A stretch of DNA of 64,000 nt from the NCBI RefSeq assembly GCF_000801105.2, contig NC_079518.1, positions 22,114,800-22,178,799 of the forward strand, in the 5' to 3' direction. Below, one piece after another: positions 33,869 to 46,068 of the stretch; position 1 is the first letter of the stretch, and every line of letters begins with the position of its first letter. The notes beneath the pieces are model-generated. The model saw only the letters and a list, made by a program, of their open reading frames with translations. It did not search any database and was not told where the DNA came from. The position numbers and the translations under genes were made by a program. Source of the stretch: Raphanus sativus (Eukaryota > Streptophyta > Magnoliopsida > Brassicales > Brassicaceae).

Positions 33869-34276
33869 CTATAACTTCATCTATTTTGGATGGAAAGAGG
33901 TTATAGTTGGGAGCTTTAGCCCTAATTTAAACTTATAAAATAATTTAGAAATTTGTAAAATCAGATTAAAAGTTTTTAACATCAGTAAAATAGATAAAAA
34001 TATATAAATTAACTAGAAAAGCTTGTAAACTTGGTTATAAAAGTTCATAAATAATATATAAGAAATTATAAAGGTACCTAAAATTATTTATAATCCTTAC
34101 TTATTAACTTTTACAAGAAATATAAATACTGTTTAATGCTTATTATAAGATTGTCTAGGACAATGTTGTCAGGTGGTAAGAAGACTGGGTTGGAAAGCCA
34201 ACACATTTTGACACCCTTAAAAGCATGCTCATTTGCATATCCGCAGAGAAGATATAGTTGTGAACTGCACTTCTCA
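33869..34276. other. AT-rich intergenic DNA
   Basis: Nothing recognised. Confidence 0.4.
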
Positions 34277-34771
34277 TCTAATCTATTAAAAGCGAAGGTC
34301 ATAAAACTTTTATCTATTTACTGATGTTACGAAAAGCGAAGATAATGGGTTAGGGAATGTACTAAACGACTGTGTTTAATTCAATGGTATAATTTGGTAA
34401 TTATTATGGAAAACTTAGGGCTAAGTACAAAATATACTTCAATTTTAATAGTTTAGATTATATATCACTGGATGATCTCTCTTTGAATAATTCTTCAATC
34501 TTCATCAATTTATTTACTTACTTCCTTAAAGGTATATGGACTTCATCTCACCAGGATAATTTTAGTGTTTAATTTGTCAAAATAAATGAGCAAGAATCAT
34601 GCTTAATTGAAGAAGAAAAACAATCTCATTAAGAAATAAGTTTAGTAGTTAAAGAACAACCAAGTTGAAGATATTATAAAATGTTAAAACATATAAAAAT
34701 GGACATTCTAAAATGTTAAAATATATATAATTGAATAAGACAACCGCGCGGGCGCGCGGATCATATCCTAG
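34277..34771 (+). mobile_element. Non-autonomous Helitron, 495 bp, with an LHCA5-like gene fragment
   Basis: The 5' end is A^TCTAATCTATTAAAAGCGAAG at 34276/34277. The 3' end has a perfect 7-bp hairpin CCGCGCGGGCGCGCGG (34744-34759), then ATCATATC and CTAG^T at 34771/34772. Insertion is between A and T without a duplication. Positions 34528-34557 match 29 of 30 bases of LHCA5 exon 4 (41158-41187), encoding the RYMDFVSPG part. No open frame surrounds it. Sharp ends suggest a fairly young copy. Confidence 0.88.
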
Positions 34772-36042
34772 TATTTATGTTTAATTAATACATTTCTTAA
34801 ATAAAATTCTAACTAAAAAATATGACAACAATAATTAATAAACCTAACATATAGTATTCATTTTTAATTTTTTTTATTATTTATGTGTATGTTTGGAAAT
34901 AATTAATAAACCTATCTTTAAATAGTTAATGAACAATATTGTTTTTAAATTTATGTAATTATATTTTTACTATTTATAATAACTAAAAAATAAAGTCACA
35001 TAAAAATCATTTATATAATAACATTTGAATATATTATCTTACATATATTTTCATATAAATAATACGCCAATGTAAGTCCAGTATGATAAATGTTGAAAAT
35101 ATAAAATATAGAGCACCATGTATTTTAAATAATATATACAACAATTTTATTATACATTATCATAAAATTTTGATCCATAAAAAATAAAATATATTTGTGC
35201 GGATATTTGGATCATTTTTTTAAAAGTATGAATGATACCCTTGATGGTTTACAAGACAAATAAAATTACTCAATATAAAATATAAATTATTGTATTTAGA
35301 AATATCATATTAAAAATTAGTCAGGTACATTTTAAAATATATATTAGCACTTATAAAAATAAATATTTATTACAAATTTGGATCATGTTCCTAGCTATTT
35401 TAGCTAATTAAAATTTCAAAAAATCTTCATTTTTAGTTTTTTTTTTTTAAATCTTTCTAACCACGTTTAAATCTATATATTCAGTATTTTCATAATCTTT
35501 AGCATAGTAATAATATTTAAAAAGTTATCCAAGAAGCAATTAAAATTAAACATTATAATCATTGCAATCATGTGTAACATTTAGTACAACAAAGATAAAA
35601 ATGAAAATTAACATCCGCTATAGTCTAGTTAAGAATTAGTCTTGATCATTAAATAGGTCTAATTATAAGAGATTTATAAAATAATTTATAAAACTTATAA
35701 ATTATATATAAAAGTTAATAAGCAATGCAGTAGGAATTGTGAAGGCATATGAAATCAATAATAAAAACTATTAATCATTTGTAAAATTTTGTTTAAAATA
35801 TTTGTAAAGGTTTATAAATTTGATAATAATAATGTATAAGTATTTATAAATTAATTTAAGAGGGTTATAAATTAGTTGTATAAGTAATTATAAATGATTA
35901 TAAAGTTTTATCCATTTTTAGTAATTTTATAAACACTTTTCTAATTTTATTTAAAAAAATAAACTATTTTATAAGTCTTCACTCTTCAGTGATAAAACCT
36001 CTAAATTTTATAAACTATTCTATATATCCAAAATAAAGGGAA
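34772..36042. other. AT-rich intergenic DNA between two Helitrons
   Basis: Very AT-rich, with no gene, RNA or bounded repeat seen. Confidence 0.5.
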
Positions 36043-38806
36043 CTAGATTTTGACCCGCACTTTCAAAGCGCGGATTTGTCTCTTTTTGAAATATATGTAT
36101 GATATTATATTTGTAATCTGTATATTTTTTTGTTATGTGTATATTGTAATAATTTTTATATGTTCAGGATGAACAGTATTGACTATTGAGATATCAAAAC
36201 ACTAATATGTAACCTGATGCTAATTTATAATATATATATATATATATTAATGTATATATTATCGGATGCTAATTTATAATTTTTAAAATATACATATTTG
36301 TTTCTCACAAATTAAATTTATTATTAGGGAAAGGAATACAGTGGTTTTAATTATAAATTTTAAATCTAATATTATAGGACAAAAGATTAGGCTTTTGATT
36401 AGTCCATCATAAATAATCAAACATTATGGGCTTAGGATAAAATTTAAAAATATCCAGCACAATTGCAGTTAAGTTAGGCAAATAATCAAAGTTCAGATGA
36501 AATAGTGGTGTAAATAAAACGAACTTGAATTGTAATTCAAGTCTCGTTTATAAAACGGTGAGGTCTCTCACTTACTGTTCACATATAAATGTGTTTGCAT
36601 TGAATTTATGTTTCTGCAATCCAATTTTCTTTAGTTGTAATGATTAACTAAATGTGTATTCAGCTCGTGGTTATACAAATACATGAAGAAAGAAGATTTT
36701 AAGAAGTTTGACATTGCACTTTAGAAAGAGAGGTTAGTACTGCTAAGAAAATAACAAAGAATGATGATTCTTATAAACTCCTTAATTGTCATCTATTATT
36801 AGTATGTATGAATACTTTATATTTGCGAATAAGGAACATAACATTATGTGACTTTTCTAAATTGCATTTCATAGGTAGTTGAAGGAATAAGGAATATTGA
36901 GTGCATGTTTTGGCAGCAAGATAGAAACGATTGAAATTGAAACAATACTACCGCCATAAAGATAAGTTTGTTTAATAAAGTGTAAAAAAAATCTTTAATA
37001 TATAGTGGTCAGACTTTATATTGGGAAAAACATAGTTATTTTCAGCAAATTAAATCTTTAAATATATAAGTTTCCAAAAAAAAACTAAATCTTTAAATAT
37101 ATGGTAACCTACTGATCATATGTCATGTTTCTATTACAAGACAATGTGTGTATTACATGCTTCATCCATATGAGAAATATGGCACAAAGTGATGACAACT
37201 ACTAAAATTATGGAATTTTCTCCATACTCCAACCGGAAGCAGCCTTTCTTTACTCTCAAGGTAAGTCATTTTTTCATGGTGCATGTGTATTTTGACCTTT
37301 TTACATGTTACAAATAGGAAGAAAAATTGTTAAAACAAACAGGCAATATGAAATCAATAATTAAACGATGATACAATATAGATTTAAGACAAAAAGTTTA
37401 AATTATGAAACTTACATTCTCGTCAGCTAAGATGATTTTCATGGTATCGCCTGTCTGTTATTTTCAAGTGTGTAACACCTTCACATGAACCAACCAAGTT
37501 GTTATCCAATGCTTCAAACCCTTAATCGTAGTAAATTTTATATTAGAATCCACAGAGATTTTTTTGTGAAGTTTGTGGGCAGTTTACTCCTTGATACGTC
37601 GTATCTATATTTATAATAACTTTGAGGTAGGGTGGGTTTTCGTTTCTAACGTGTAAAATATTTAGAATCGTAGCTAACCGAATCTTAAATTACGGCATAT
37701 GCCTAATATTATGGAAGTAGTTTAATGATGAGTTCAATTCGGTTACCATATATAAAAGAATATACCAATATATATATAATTTTTCCGAGATCTACCTTTA
37801 ATGCTAATTAAAACCTTATTTACAAATTCGTTAAGATTTTAGTATTTAAAGTTTTTGCTTGATGAATAAATTTAAAATAAGAATATTCAATGTGAAGGAT
37901 AATAATTATTGATATATTTTTAAAAAAATATCAAGTAGATAATATCAGGCAATTAGATAAGTTATTAGAAATCTTGCTTGAATCTAATTGGTTCCCAAAA
38001 AAACGTGACTACTTGTTGGTTGAAATTATGGCCAGCAAATTTATAATTTATAATTTATAATATAAATTATAATTGGTCTCATATCGGTTTTTTAATTATT
38101 TGTATTATTTGTATGTTTTTTATAACACAAAGTTAAAATACGTGAAGTGACATTATATTTTATTTGTATGTTTCGAACACAGAGTTAAAATCTGTAAAGT
38201 GACATTATATTTTTTTATTTGTATAAGCCTAAGTTCAAATCATTACGCACCTTTTATGTATTATATGATTGAGGCTTTGTACTTACGATTAGGGTTTAAA
38301 GTATGTTTAGGGTTTTCTATGGCTGTAAAGTGATTTTTAAATAAATCTCAATATAGGGTACTGAGAAGTTATAATGTTATTAAATATTTCTTGATGGTAA
38401 TTGGTTCCCAAAAAGCTTAGCTTTTGATTGGTCGATATTATGGGAATATTCTCTAATAACACACAACCCACCTTTCTTATTCTCCTATAACCTAACATAT
38501 TCTCCATGACACAAAAAAAAAGAAAATTACTAAAATAACCTTAATGAAGAATGATTTTACACCATTAGATTAAAACAATTGCAGCCACACGATCTTTTTC
38601 CCTTCTCTCCTCTTTGCGGGACCCATTCTTCTTCTTCCCCTCTTCAATTCACGTAACCAACCTTCTTCCTCTCCTCTTCAATTCACGTACCAACCACTCT
38701 ATCTTTCATAACTTTGGTCGTTGAGAGATTGAACGAAGAACAGAAAAGAGCAGCATAAACATCCACAACAAATCGTGTATCTTCCTCCATAGATGAACGT
38801 GGGTAT

Positions 38807-38970
<164 letters not shown>

Positions 38971-39031
38971 AGATTTGGCTGAATCATGTTTGAACCAAAG
39001 ACATTACAGTGGTAAGAGTGGTTGAATCATG

Positions 39032-39310
39032 TTACTGTGATGGTTCATACGAAACGTACGACTAGTTAAACTAGTACAACTATTAGTAACTTGCACCAAT
39101 ATGTATACTGGTATAACTAGTGTTAATGTGATAATTCACAGGAAACATACAAATAATTAAACTGGTACAACTATTATTAGCAACTTGTACAATATGTATA
39201 TTGGTACAACTAGTGTTACTCTGATGGTTCATACGAAACGTATAACTCGTAGAACTAATACATCTATTAGTAACATATACAATAGGTCTACCAGTGGAAC
39301 TAGTATGACA
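39032..39310 (+). repeat. Degenerate tandem repeat, about 92 bp, 3 copies
   Basis: Units begin TTACTGTGATGGTTCATACG (39032), TTAATGTGATAATTCACAGG (39123) and TTACTCTGATGGTTCATACG (39216). Each runs through ACTAGT.AAACTAGTACAACTATTAG-like sequence. They lie just upstream of the Mutator fragment and may be subterminal repeats of that transposon. Confidence 0.8.
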
Positions 39311-39480
39311 ACTTAAAATAGTATTATTGGTATACTAGTATAACTGTAATATCAAGTGTAACATGAAAACAAATATAAGTGGTACAACTAGTACAAATGT
39401 CATCACTGCTATGTGTATAACTAGAATAACCGGTACAACTACTAAGTGGTGATGTTGTTTATCATACTTTTCAAGTAACT

Positions 39481-40071
39481 ATGGATAACAACAGACGTGT
39501 GGTGATATATTTTGATCAAGGGGGTAGTTATTCAGATGTGGGAGATGAAGTTCGATGGAAACGGAAAGACCGACATATTTCTACTTTAGTGTCTAAGATG
39601 AGAAGTGATGAGGAGGTGACTTACTCTCACTTGGTTGATAGAATATGCAGGAAACTGAAGATTGATGTAGCTTCGACCAGGATTCAGCTGAGTTACTTTC
39701 CATTTGGAATGGATGATAAGAGGCCATGTTACATCTTCGATGATGAAGATGTTTTAGCATTTTTGTTGGAAGTCGAAAAAAATCAGGGGCGTATTGTCTT
39801 GCATGTCGAGTTCCCAGAATCTGGTTTAGAAAATCAGAGTAACGAGATGTTTTCTAGGGCTCAGGAAATTCTTAGTGATGCAAGAGTTAGTGATGATATG
39901 GTCGGTCTTAAAGAGTTGACGATTATTCCTCATATTCGAGAGGATGAGAATGAGAAAAGCGATGAAGTGGGTACTGAAAGAGATTATATGGAGAATTTGG
40001 CAGTTGTTACACCATCTGAAGCACCAGTTGAGGCACCAGTTGAAGCACCAAAATTTTGGAAAATTGAGTGA
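39481..40071 (+). pseudogene. N-terminal fragment of a MuDR/MURA-type transposase
   Basis: An open frame of 196 codons starting MDNNRRVVIYFDQGGSYSDV. It contains VRWKRKDRHISTLVSKM, IQLSYFPFGMDDKRPCYIFDDEDV and a C-terminal APVEAPVEAP run. This is the PB1-like N-terminal part that precedes the DNA-binding, catalytic and zinc-knuckle domains in plant MULE transposases. Those domains are missing; the frame stops at 40069. It lies inside a Helitron in the opposite orientation, so it was either captured or left by a nested insertion. It cannot encode an active transposase. Confidence 0.8.
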
Positions 40072-40287
40072 AGCAAAATCGTGTATCTACATTTAAAAAA
40101 AAAGCAGAATGTAGAAAGTAATTTAATTGAGTTAGATGTAACCGAGAAAAATATATGTTAATATATGTTAATTAAATATGAGTTTTCAGTTAATTATAAA
40201 ATATAAAAAGGTAGTGGCATTTCTCTGTAAATAACTCTTAAAAAGGTAGTGGAATCCCTATTAGGATTCTGCTTTAATAGTATTAGA

Positions 40288-40452
40288 TAATATATAATAT
40301 CCAACGATTCATTGTCTTCCAAAATTTTCTCTCCAGATTTTTTAAATTTTATTATTTTCTGTGGACAATGTATTTTAGCTTCTTCTCCCTCTGATTGGAG
40401 ATAACAGTGTCAGAGCCGAAACAACGTAACCAAAAAAAAAAAACAGAGCAAA
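40288..40452 (+). promoter_or_regulatory. Remaining LHCA5 proximal promoter and leader
   Basis: Only 165 bp separate the Helitron from the LHCA5 ATG. The stretch has AATATATAATATCCAACG close to the junction and a CTTCTTCTCCCTCTG pyrimidine patch near 40379. No firm TATA box could be assigned; upstream control elements would now lie beyond the Helitron. Confidence 0.45.
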
Positions 40453-41627
40453 ATGTCTGTCTTCTTACGCGGAGGAATCGCCGGAGGATTTCTTATCCGT
40501 AGTCGTGACACCTCAGCCGTCATCACAAAACAACGACGAATCTCATCCGTTGGAGCCGTAACAGGACGAAGCGTCAATCCAACGGCATCCATTGAACAAC
40601 GTGCCACATGGCTACCTGGTCTCGAACCTCCACCTTACCTCGACGGAAAGTGCGTTCTGTTTCTGTCTTTTCTTAACAGACAAAAAGCCTTTTGACCAAA
40701 TCTTTTTATTTTAAATAAAAAAGGTTAGCTGGAGACTACGGGTTTGACCCGCTCGGGTTAGGAGAAGATCCGAAAAGCTTGAAATGGTATGTTCAAGCAG
40801 AGCTTGTCCATGCTCGTTTCGCCATGCTTGGTGTTGCCGGAATACTCTTCACGGATGTATATCTTCAAACATTGCCTTTAGTTTTTAAATGTTGCAACCT
40901 CAAAAGACTAACCAACAGCTTTGTTTTGGTTTGCATATAGCTACTTCGTACCACAGGGATTAGCAACTTACCGGTTTGGTACGAAGCTGGAGCAACGAAA
41001 TTTGATTTTGCCAGCACAAAAACTCTCATTGTTGTACAGTTTCTACTTATGGGGTGATACAAGAAAACTCTCTCTGTATATAATATCCATTGTTTAAACG
41101 AACGAAAGCTCAGAGATCAGAATGATCATATTTTGTTTCATAGGTTTGCTGAGACCAAAAGGTATATGGACTTCGTCTCACCAGGATCTCAAGCCGCCGA
41201 AGGATCTTTCTTTGGACTTGAAGAAGCTCTGGAAGGGCTCGAGCCCGGGTAATGTTTCTTCCATGATTCAACTCTTTACTAATGCTTATACATTGTGTAG
41301 AAACTAAAGTTGGCTTTGGCTTTTAGATATCCTGGAGGGCCGCTCTTGAATCCACTAGGACTTGCTAAGGATATCAAGAACGCTAATGACTGGAAGCTTA
41401 AGGAGATCAAGAATGGTAATAGTTTTTCACCATTCATTTTGGTTGTTTCATACTGTAAACTTTATGTGTGACATTTTGCAACAGGTCGTCTAGCAATGAT
41501 GGCGATGCTAGGGTTCTTTGTTCAAGCCTCTGTGACTCACACTGGTCCTATCGATAACCTTGTCGAGCATCTCTCTAATCCGTGGCATAAGACCATCATC
41601 CAAACCCTCTTCACCTCTGCTTCTTAG
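40453..41627 (+). CDS. LHCA5: Photosystem I chlorophyll a/b-binding protein LHCA5, six exons
   Basis: Exons 40453-40649, 40724-40856, 40941-41053, 41144-41248, 41327-41415 and 41485-41627 join in phase to 259 residues. A Ser/Arg-rich transit peptide comes first, then [13 protein letters not shown] and [13 protein letters not shown]. The first membrane helix carries [14 protein letters not shown] with its chlorophyll-binding Glu, His and Arg; the third has [19 protein letters not shown] with Glu, Asn and Arg. Both helices hold the family pigment ligands. LHCA5 is a minor PSI antenna protein of the thylakoid that helps bind PSI to the NDH complex. The gene is compact and appears intact. It converges on the WEB-family gene with only 131 bp between the two stops. 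Identity with At1g45474 is from memory of sequence and position. Confidence 0.94.
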
Positions 41628-41758
41628 TTACATTTCATGTAGCAAATTCAATATACTGCTGGAGAAGTGTATCAATTACCTTTAAAAAGTACAACAAATC
41701 TAACCACTCTTTTTAACATTAATCATAACAAAATAAAAATCCAATACTGGAGTCTGGT

Positions 41759-44101
41759 TCACTTGTTTGATTTCTTTCTTGACAAGAACATGAAGACTTT
41801 TGGCAGCAAGGAAAACTTCTTCTTTTTCTTCTTTGTTTCAGGTGTCACATTAGTACCATCTCCAACATTGTTGCTTCCTTGTTCACCAAATGCAAATGAT
41901 GTTGCTGAATGTAAAGCCGATTTGGACTTGCCTAAGTCATGATTCTCCTTTCCACCACCCTCTGGACTAGTCTTGGGGCTCTTCTCTGAACTCCATTTTC
42001 GCAACTCGTGATCCATACCAACTGTACCACCTCTGGCCTTCTCTACTTTCCCCATTGCTTCTTTTAATTTTTCTTTTTGTAAAGCTGTTTCTCTATTCAC
42101 TTCCTCTAGCTTTTCCAAGACTCTTGATTCCTCTTCCTTAGCCGCCTCGATCTGAGAGACAATCTCTGCTAGTTTTCTGTTTGCTGCTTCCTCTACCTCA
42201 TGTGCCTTCTTGCTTAGCTCATAGTACTCCTCCACTGATATTATTATGCTTCTTGGTGAGCTACTAATGTCTTCAATTTTCTTACTACATTCAGTCTCCT
42301 GCAACGCTTTTATCGCAGCTAAGGCTAACTTCTCAGAAGCTTTTGCAGCTTCCATTTCCCTTTTGGCCTCAGCTAACTGACTCTCTATTGCAGAGACTCC
42401 TGTTCTCGCTTCATCCGACTCTTCCTTCGCCTTTCTCAGCGCCTCTCGAGCAGCTAAGGCAAGCGACTTTGCCTCCTCTGCTTCCTCGTTAGCTTCTTGC
42501 AACTTCTTGGCTATTTCTGTGCATCTCTCCTCTCTTGCCTCTTCTCCGTTTCTCTGAACTGAAAGGGCTTCTCTACGTTTGGTCTCCGAGAGATCTTTCT
42601 TCTCTCTTTCGAGTTCCGACTGTAATGATCCAACAATTATCTTCAACGTTTTCACCTCAGAGTTCGCTTTATCGATGTTTGATTTAACTTCTCCAAGCTC
42701 CTTCCTGGCCGAATCAACCGCTGCTTGAATGTCACTGTTGTTTCTCTTACCGTTTGCGTCTTTGTAAGCCGGTATCTCGGCCCTCAGGTCTTGCTGAAGT
42801 ACAGAAGCAGTCTCTAGTTTGATTTTCACATCGTCTGCCGCATGGATCTCTTGTTGAAGCCTCTCGATCTCTTCTTCCACCATTTTAAGTTCCTTTTCGC
42901 GGTTATAAAGGTCCTGGTCCCGAGCCATGGCTGCATCAAATTTCTTCTCTTCAGCTTCGAGATGAGCCGCTTGAGCTGACTCTAATAACTGCTTAGTGGC
43001 GATCACCTCTATTGACAAACCCGTCATCTGTTTCTCTACATCTTTAGCTTCCATAACAGAGTCCTCTGCTTTCCTCTCTGCCGATTCTTTTTCTCTCAAC
43101 AGAGATTCGTACTCATTAGAGACCGTTTCTATCTCCTCTCTTAAGTTTCTTAGCTCGGAAACCGCTGACGAATGCCTCGCTTTAGCCACCTCTATCTGCG
43201 CTTTGGCTGCTACGCTCGACTCGTCAGCTATCCCTTGTTCCATTTCTTCCACACGCAGCTTCGCAAGATCAGAGTCTTGTTTCGCTTGTTGCTCCTCTTT
43301 CTCAGCCTTTTCTAGCTCCATTTTTAGCTTTTCGACGATACTCCTTGTTCTCTCAAGCTCCATCATAACCTTCTCCTTCGCCTCTTCGGCTACAACTGCT
43401 TGTTTCTTGTACTCAGGCATATCCTCTTGTATCTTTTCAAGATCTTGATCCACTGTCTTTCGTCTCTGGAAACAATCATATCCAATCCAAGACTTAAGTA
43501 TAATGAATTAAAAGAACCAAGAGACTGTTGAAAACTGCAAAAAGTAAAGAAACAAAACCTCTATTGTTTGAATTTTATGTGCTTTCCAATCTGTGATCCC
43601 ACCAAACTTTGAAACTGCATCCTTGACGGATTCGAACGGGGCAGTGGTATCGATCAAAACAGGACTCGTGGGTGACCCAAAACGTGGGGATCCAGAAGTT
43701 CTCGGATGCACAAAAGCTCTTGGTGAGACAGGAACTCTAAGACGTGAGAGACCGACGACATCTTGGCTTCCTCTAGGTGGTGAATCCGGCAAACTAATCC
43801 TTGCATCTTCTATGCTGTCGATTCGAGAGTCTAGAGAAAACGAGTCCTCGTGGTTTATCATGACTCTTGGCGCGATGTAAACCTTTGGTGGCTCTGCTTC
43901 AGCTAAAATATGTTGATCTTCTTGTGGTGGAGCATGCAGAGATTCAATAAATGGATTTGGTGTCTCTCGTCCATCTTCCAAGTTTAGGAGATCAAGAATG
44001 GATGAATCGTATTCGAGACTGTTATTGAAAGGCGTTGATGAATCTTCATTGAGATCAAGAAGTAAAGAAAAGTCGTTGGAAACTTTATCATCATCCACCA
44101 T
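41759..44101 (-). CDS. WEB-family (DUF827) coiled-coil protein, two exons
   Basis: Minus-strand exons 44101-43559 and 43465-41759 join in phase (...TIE then [20 protein letters not shown]) to 749 residues. Residues 1-180 are acidic and Ser-rich with [14 protein letters not shown] and [13 protein letters not shown], which opens the conserved DUF827/WEMBL region. Residues 181-690 form an almost unbroken coiled coil rich in Glu, Lys and Ala. The C-terminus is basic ([14 protein letters not shown]). Proteins of this family (WEB1 and relatives) support the speed of blue-light chloroplast movements through actin control. Length and position fit At1g45545 (from memory). The frame is complete. Many opposite-strand frames here are shadows of the coiled coil. 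Confidence 0.93.
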
Positions 44102-44556
44102 ATTGCCACGAAACTGCGCAAATCAATTACCAGGAATTCACAATTACAAAGATCAATTCATGATATGAATCTTGTTCATCGTATTTGTTTTTATCAAAAT
44201 AACACATGTCGTACCTTCAGAAAACATGCAACAAAGTGCAAGACGAATCTTCTGGTTAATAAAGGAGAATTAATTTAACTTTTGAAGACAGATTAACGAA
44301 GCCCTAATTCTTAGATTACCTGAAAATAAAAAGAGAGATTTCGTTTCGGAAAAACAGAGACTAGAGATAATTATCATCAGAAAAGATTTCAAAAAAAAAA
44401 ACATCAATAAGGCGTGGAAGGCACGCCTCTCATTCTCATCTCTGTTGGTCTTTAAAATCTCGCTGTGTGGTTTATTATTATTATTTTTTTCATTTTATTT
44501 TTAGTATTCAGTTACTGTCAAAGTGTACACCACTGTAAATCCAACATATGTTCTTA
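44102..44556 (-). promoter_or_regulatory. Leader and promoter region of the WEB-family gene
   Basis: 455 bp lie between the ATG and the next mobile element. A GATTACCTGAAAATAAAA stretch near 44315 could be part of a leader intron boundary, but this is not secure. No clear TATA box was assigned. Confidence 0.4.
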
Positions 44557-46068
44557 GAGCATCATTATCGCGGTCTTTAACGACCGTCTTTTATTCAGGA
44601 ACACGTGTTGTCCTTTGGGCGTTCATCTCTTTCATCTCTTTTTTTTTCAAGTTGATTGCAGTTCTTCTTCCTTCAAGGGTTTTGTTCTCACTCGTCTCTC
44701 TTCTCTCACTTTACTCTCGCTCTTTGTGATGACGACGAGATCTGATTCCGTTGACTGTCTTGTGCAAACCCGCTAACCTCCTCAGAGAAAGCTTCGATTT
44801 CTGGAGAAGTTTCGTCTGAAGACTCGATAAAGGTCGTTTCTTTACATGAGAAAGAAGCCCAGGCGATGATGAATGTTGATTGTCCCGGAGTCTTTTCTGT
44901 ATCCGAAGCTAGCTCCTCGTTTCTTGATGAGGATAAGGTTGAGCTGAAACAGATCAAGGAAACGTCTGCTGAACAAGATGATGTGCACAAGGGAGACTGA
45001 TGGGTCTGTTGTTGTTTGTATCTCTGAGAAGAAGGGACAAGATGATTCCACCCATGTTGAGAGACTTCTGGAGGCTGAGAAGAGAAGACTGTTGGCTGAG
45101 ATCGAAACGGGAACTATCTTCAGGAAGAAGGAAGATGTTGTGGAGACGCTCGGAAAGAACGGAATGGATCTAAAGTGGAGCGAGTGAGAGTCAAGGACAA
45201 TGCTTTTGTTGGGATCAGGACTATGAAGATTGATATGGTTGATGACACTGCGTTGCTCAACGTTGTTCCTTTCTGCAAGAAAGATAAAAATCATCATCCC
45301 AAGAGGTCAGGAGCTGCACACGGTGATGCTGCAGTGTTTACAATCAAAACTATTGATGATTCTAGAACACTGAACAAGACATTGTACCTTAAGGCTGCCT
45401 GGAAACGTATGTTCGATGAATGGTCTTGTTGAGCTATGGGAACGGAATATTGAGAAGAAGCTTGAGAAAACTTGTGTTACTGAAAGTAAACTTCTCGAGA
45501 AGATCAGAGGTCTGTCAAAAAACATTTACATTTAAAGTTTTTATTTTACTTAGCTCTCATTAGCTTTCTGTTTTTTATATGATGCAGAGACTCCATACCC
45601 GAGTGACATGGAGATGGTCTTCATATACTCTGTTTTTACCGAAGGACATCACTCGTACTTTGACATTGATGAGTCTTCTGGTGGAGTGAATGGTACTGAT
45701 AATTGCAGGTGGAATTAGGAACAATGGAACAAGTACACGCAAGACTTGTCACTGCCTCACCATGCCAACAAGCAGTGCAGGTCAGTTTGCCATTGGTTCT
45801 GACCTGTGGTCTTGTTTTCTTCTTGTTTAGCACATGTATATTGTATTGTTGTAGTTACGTTGAAAGTGTATTCACAAGTCTTTGTTCTTCCTTCTCAATT
45901 TGTTTCTTCTTTCTCAAGTTATTTCAATTTTTTCTAAGAAACTTTATTTAAGAAACTTGCAATGGAGGACAACAATTTAGGTGTCTCTTAACTAAAGTTT
46001 TCAACACAAATTTATTACTAAATAAATGATTAAGAGACCCTAATGAGTTTTAAGGATAAAGATGCTCT
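44557..46068. mobile_element. Pack-type Harbinger/Tourist-like element, 1,512 bp, with a captured gene fragment
   Basis: The left end is GAGCATCATTATCGCGGTCT; the inverted right end is GAGCATCTTTATCCTTAAAA. Both are flanked by TTA (44554-44556 and 46069-46071), a PIF/Harbinger-type 3-bp duplication. The interior is not transposase. It is gene-like sequence with better coding character than its surroundings and a candidate retained intron. The right 100 bp are typical MITE sequence (AGAGACCCTAATGAG, GGTGTCTCTTAAC). Confidence 0.78.
44729..45790 (+). pseudogene. Captured host gene fragment of unknown identity inside the Harbinger-like element
   Basis: A CT-rich leader-like stretch is followed by ATG at 44729 (MTTRSDSVDCLVQTR, then a stop). 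Next comes coding-like sequence in changing frames: EVSSEDSIKVVSLHEKEA, then after one frame change DGSVVVCISEKKGQDDSTHV and LLEAEKRRLLAEIETG, then KTIDDSRTLNKTLYLKAAWK (45343-45402), then WERNIEKKLEKTCVTESKLL. A candidate intron (AG^GTCTGT ... ATGCAG, about 45510-45587) leads to TPYPSDMEMVFIYSVFTEGH. At least three frame changes or stops show that it no longer codes. I do not recognise the source gene. The intron points to capture at the DNA level. Confidence 0.65.

Noticed and set aside
34528..34557. A second LHCA gene or exon
   Set aside because: Only 30 bases match, with no open frame or splice sites around them; it is a fragment inside a Helitron.
42996..43448. 150-codon Ser-rich frame on the + strand
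   Set aside because: Shadow of the Glu/Lys/Ala-rich coiled coil of the WEB-family gene on the other strand.
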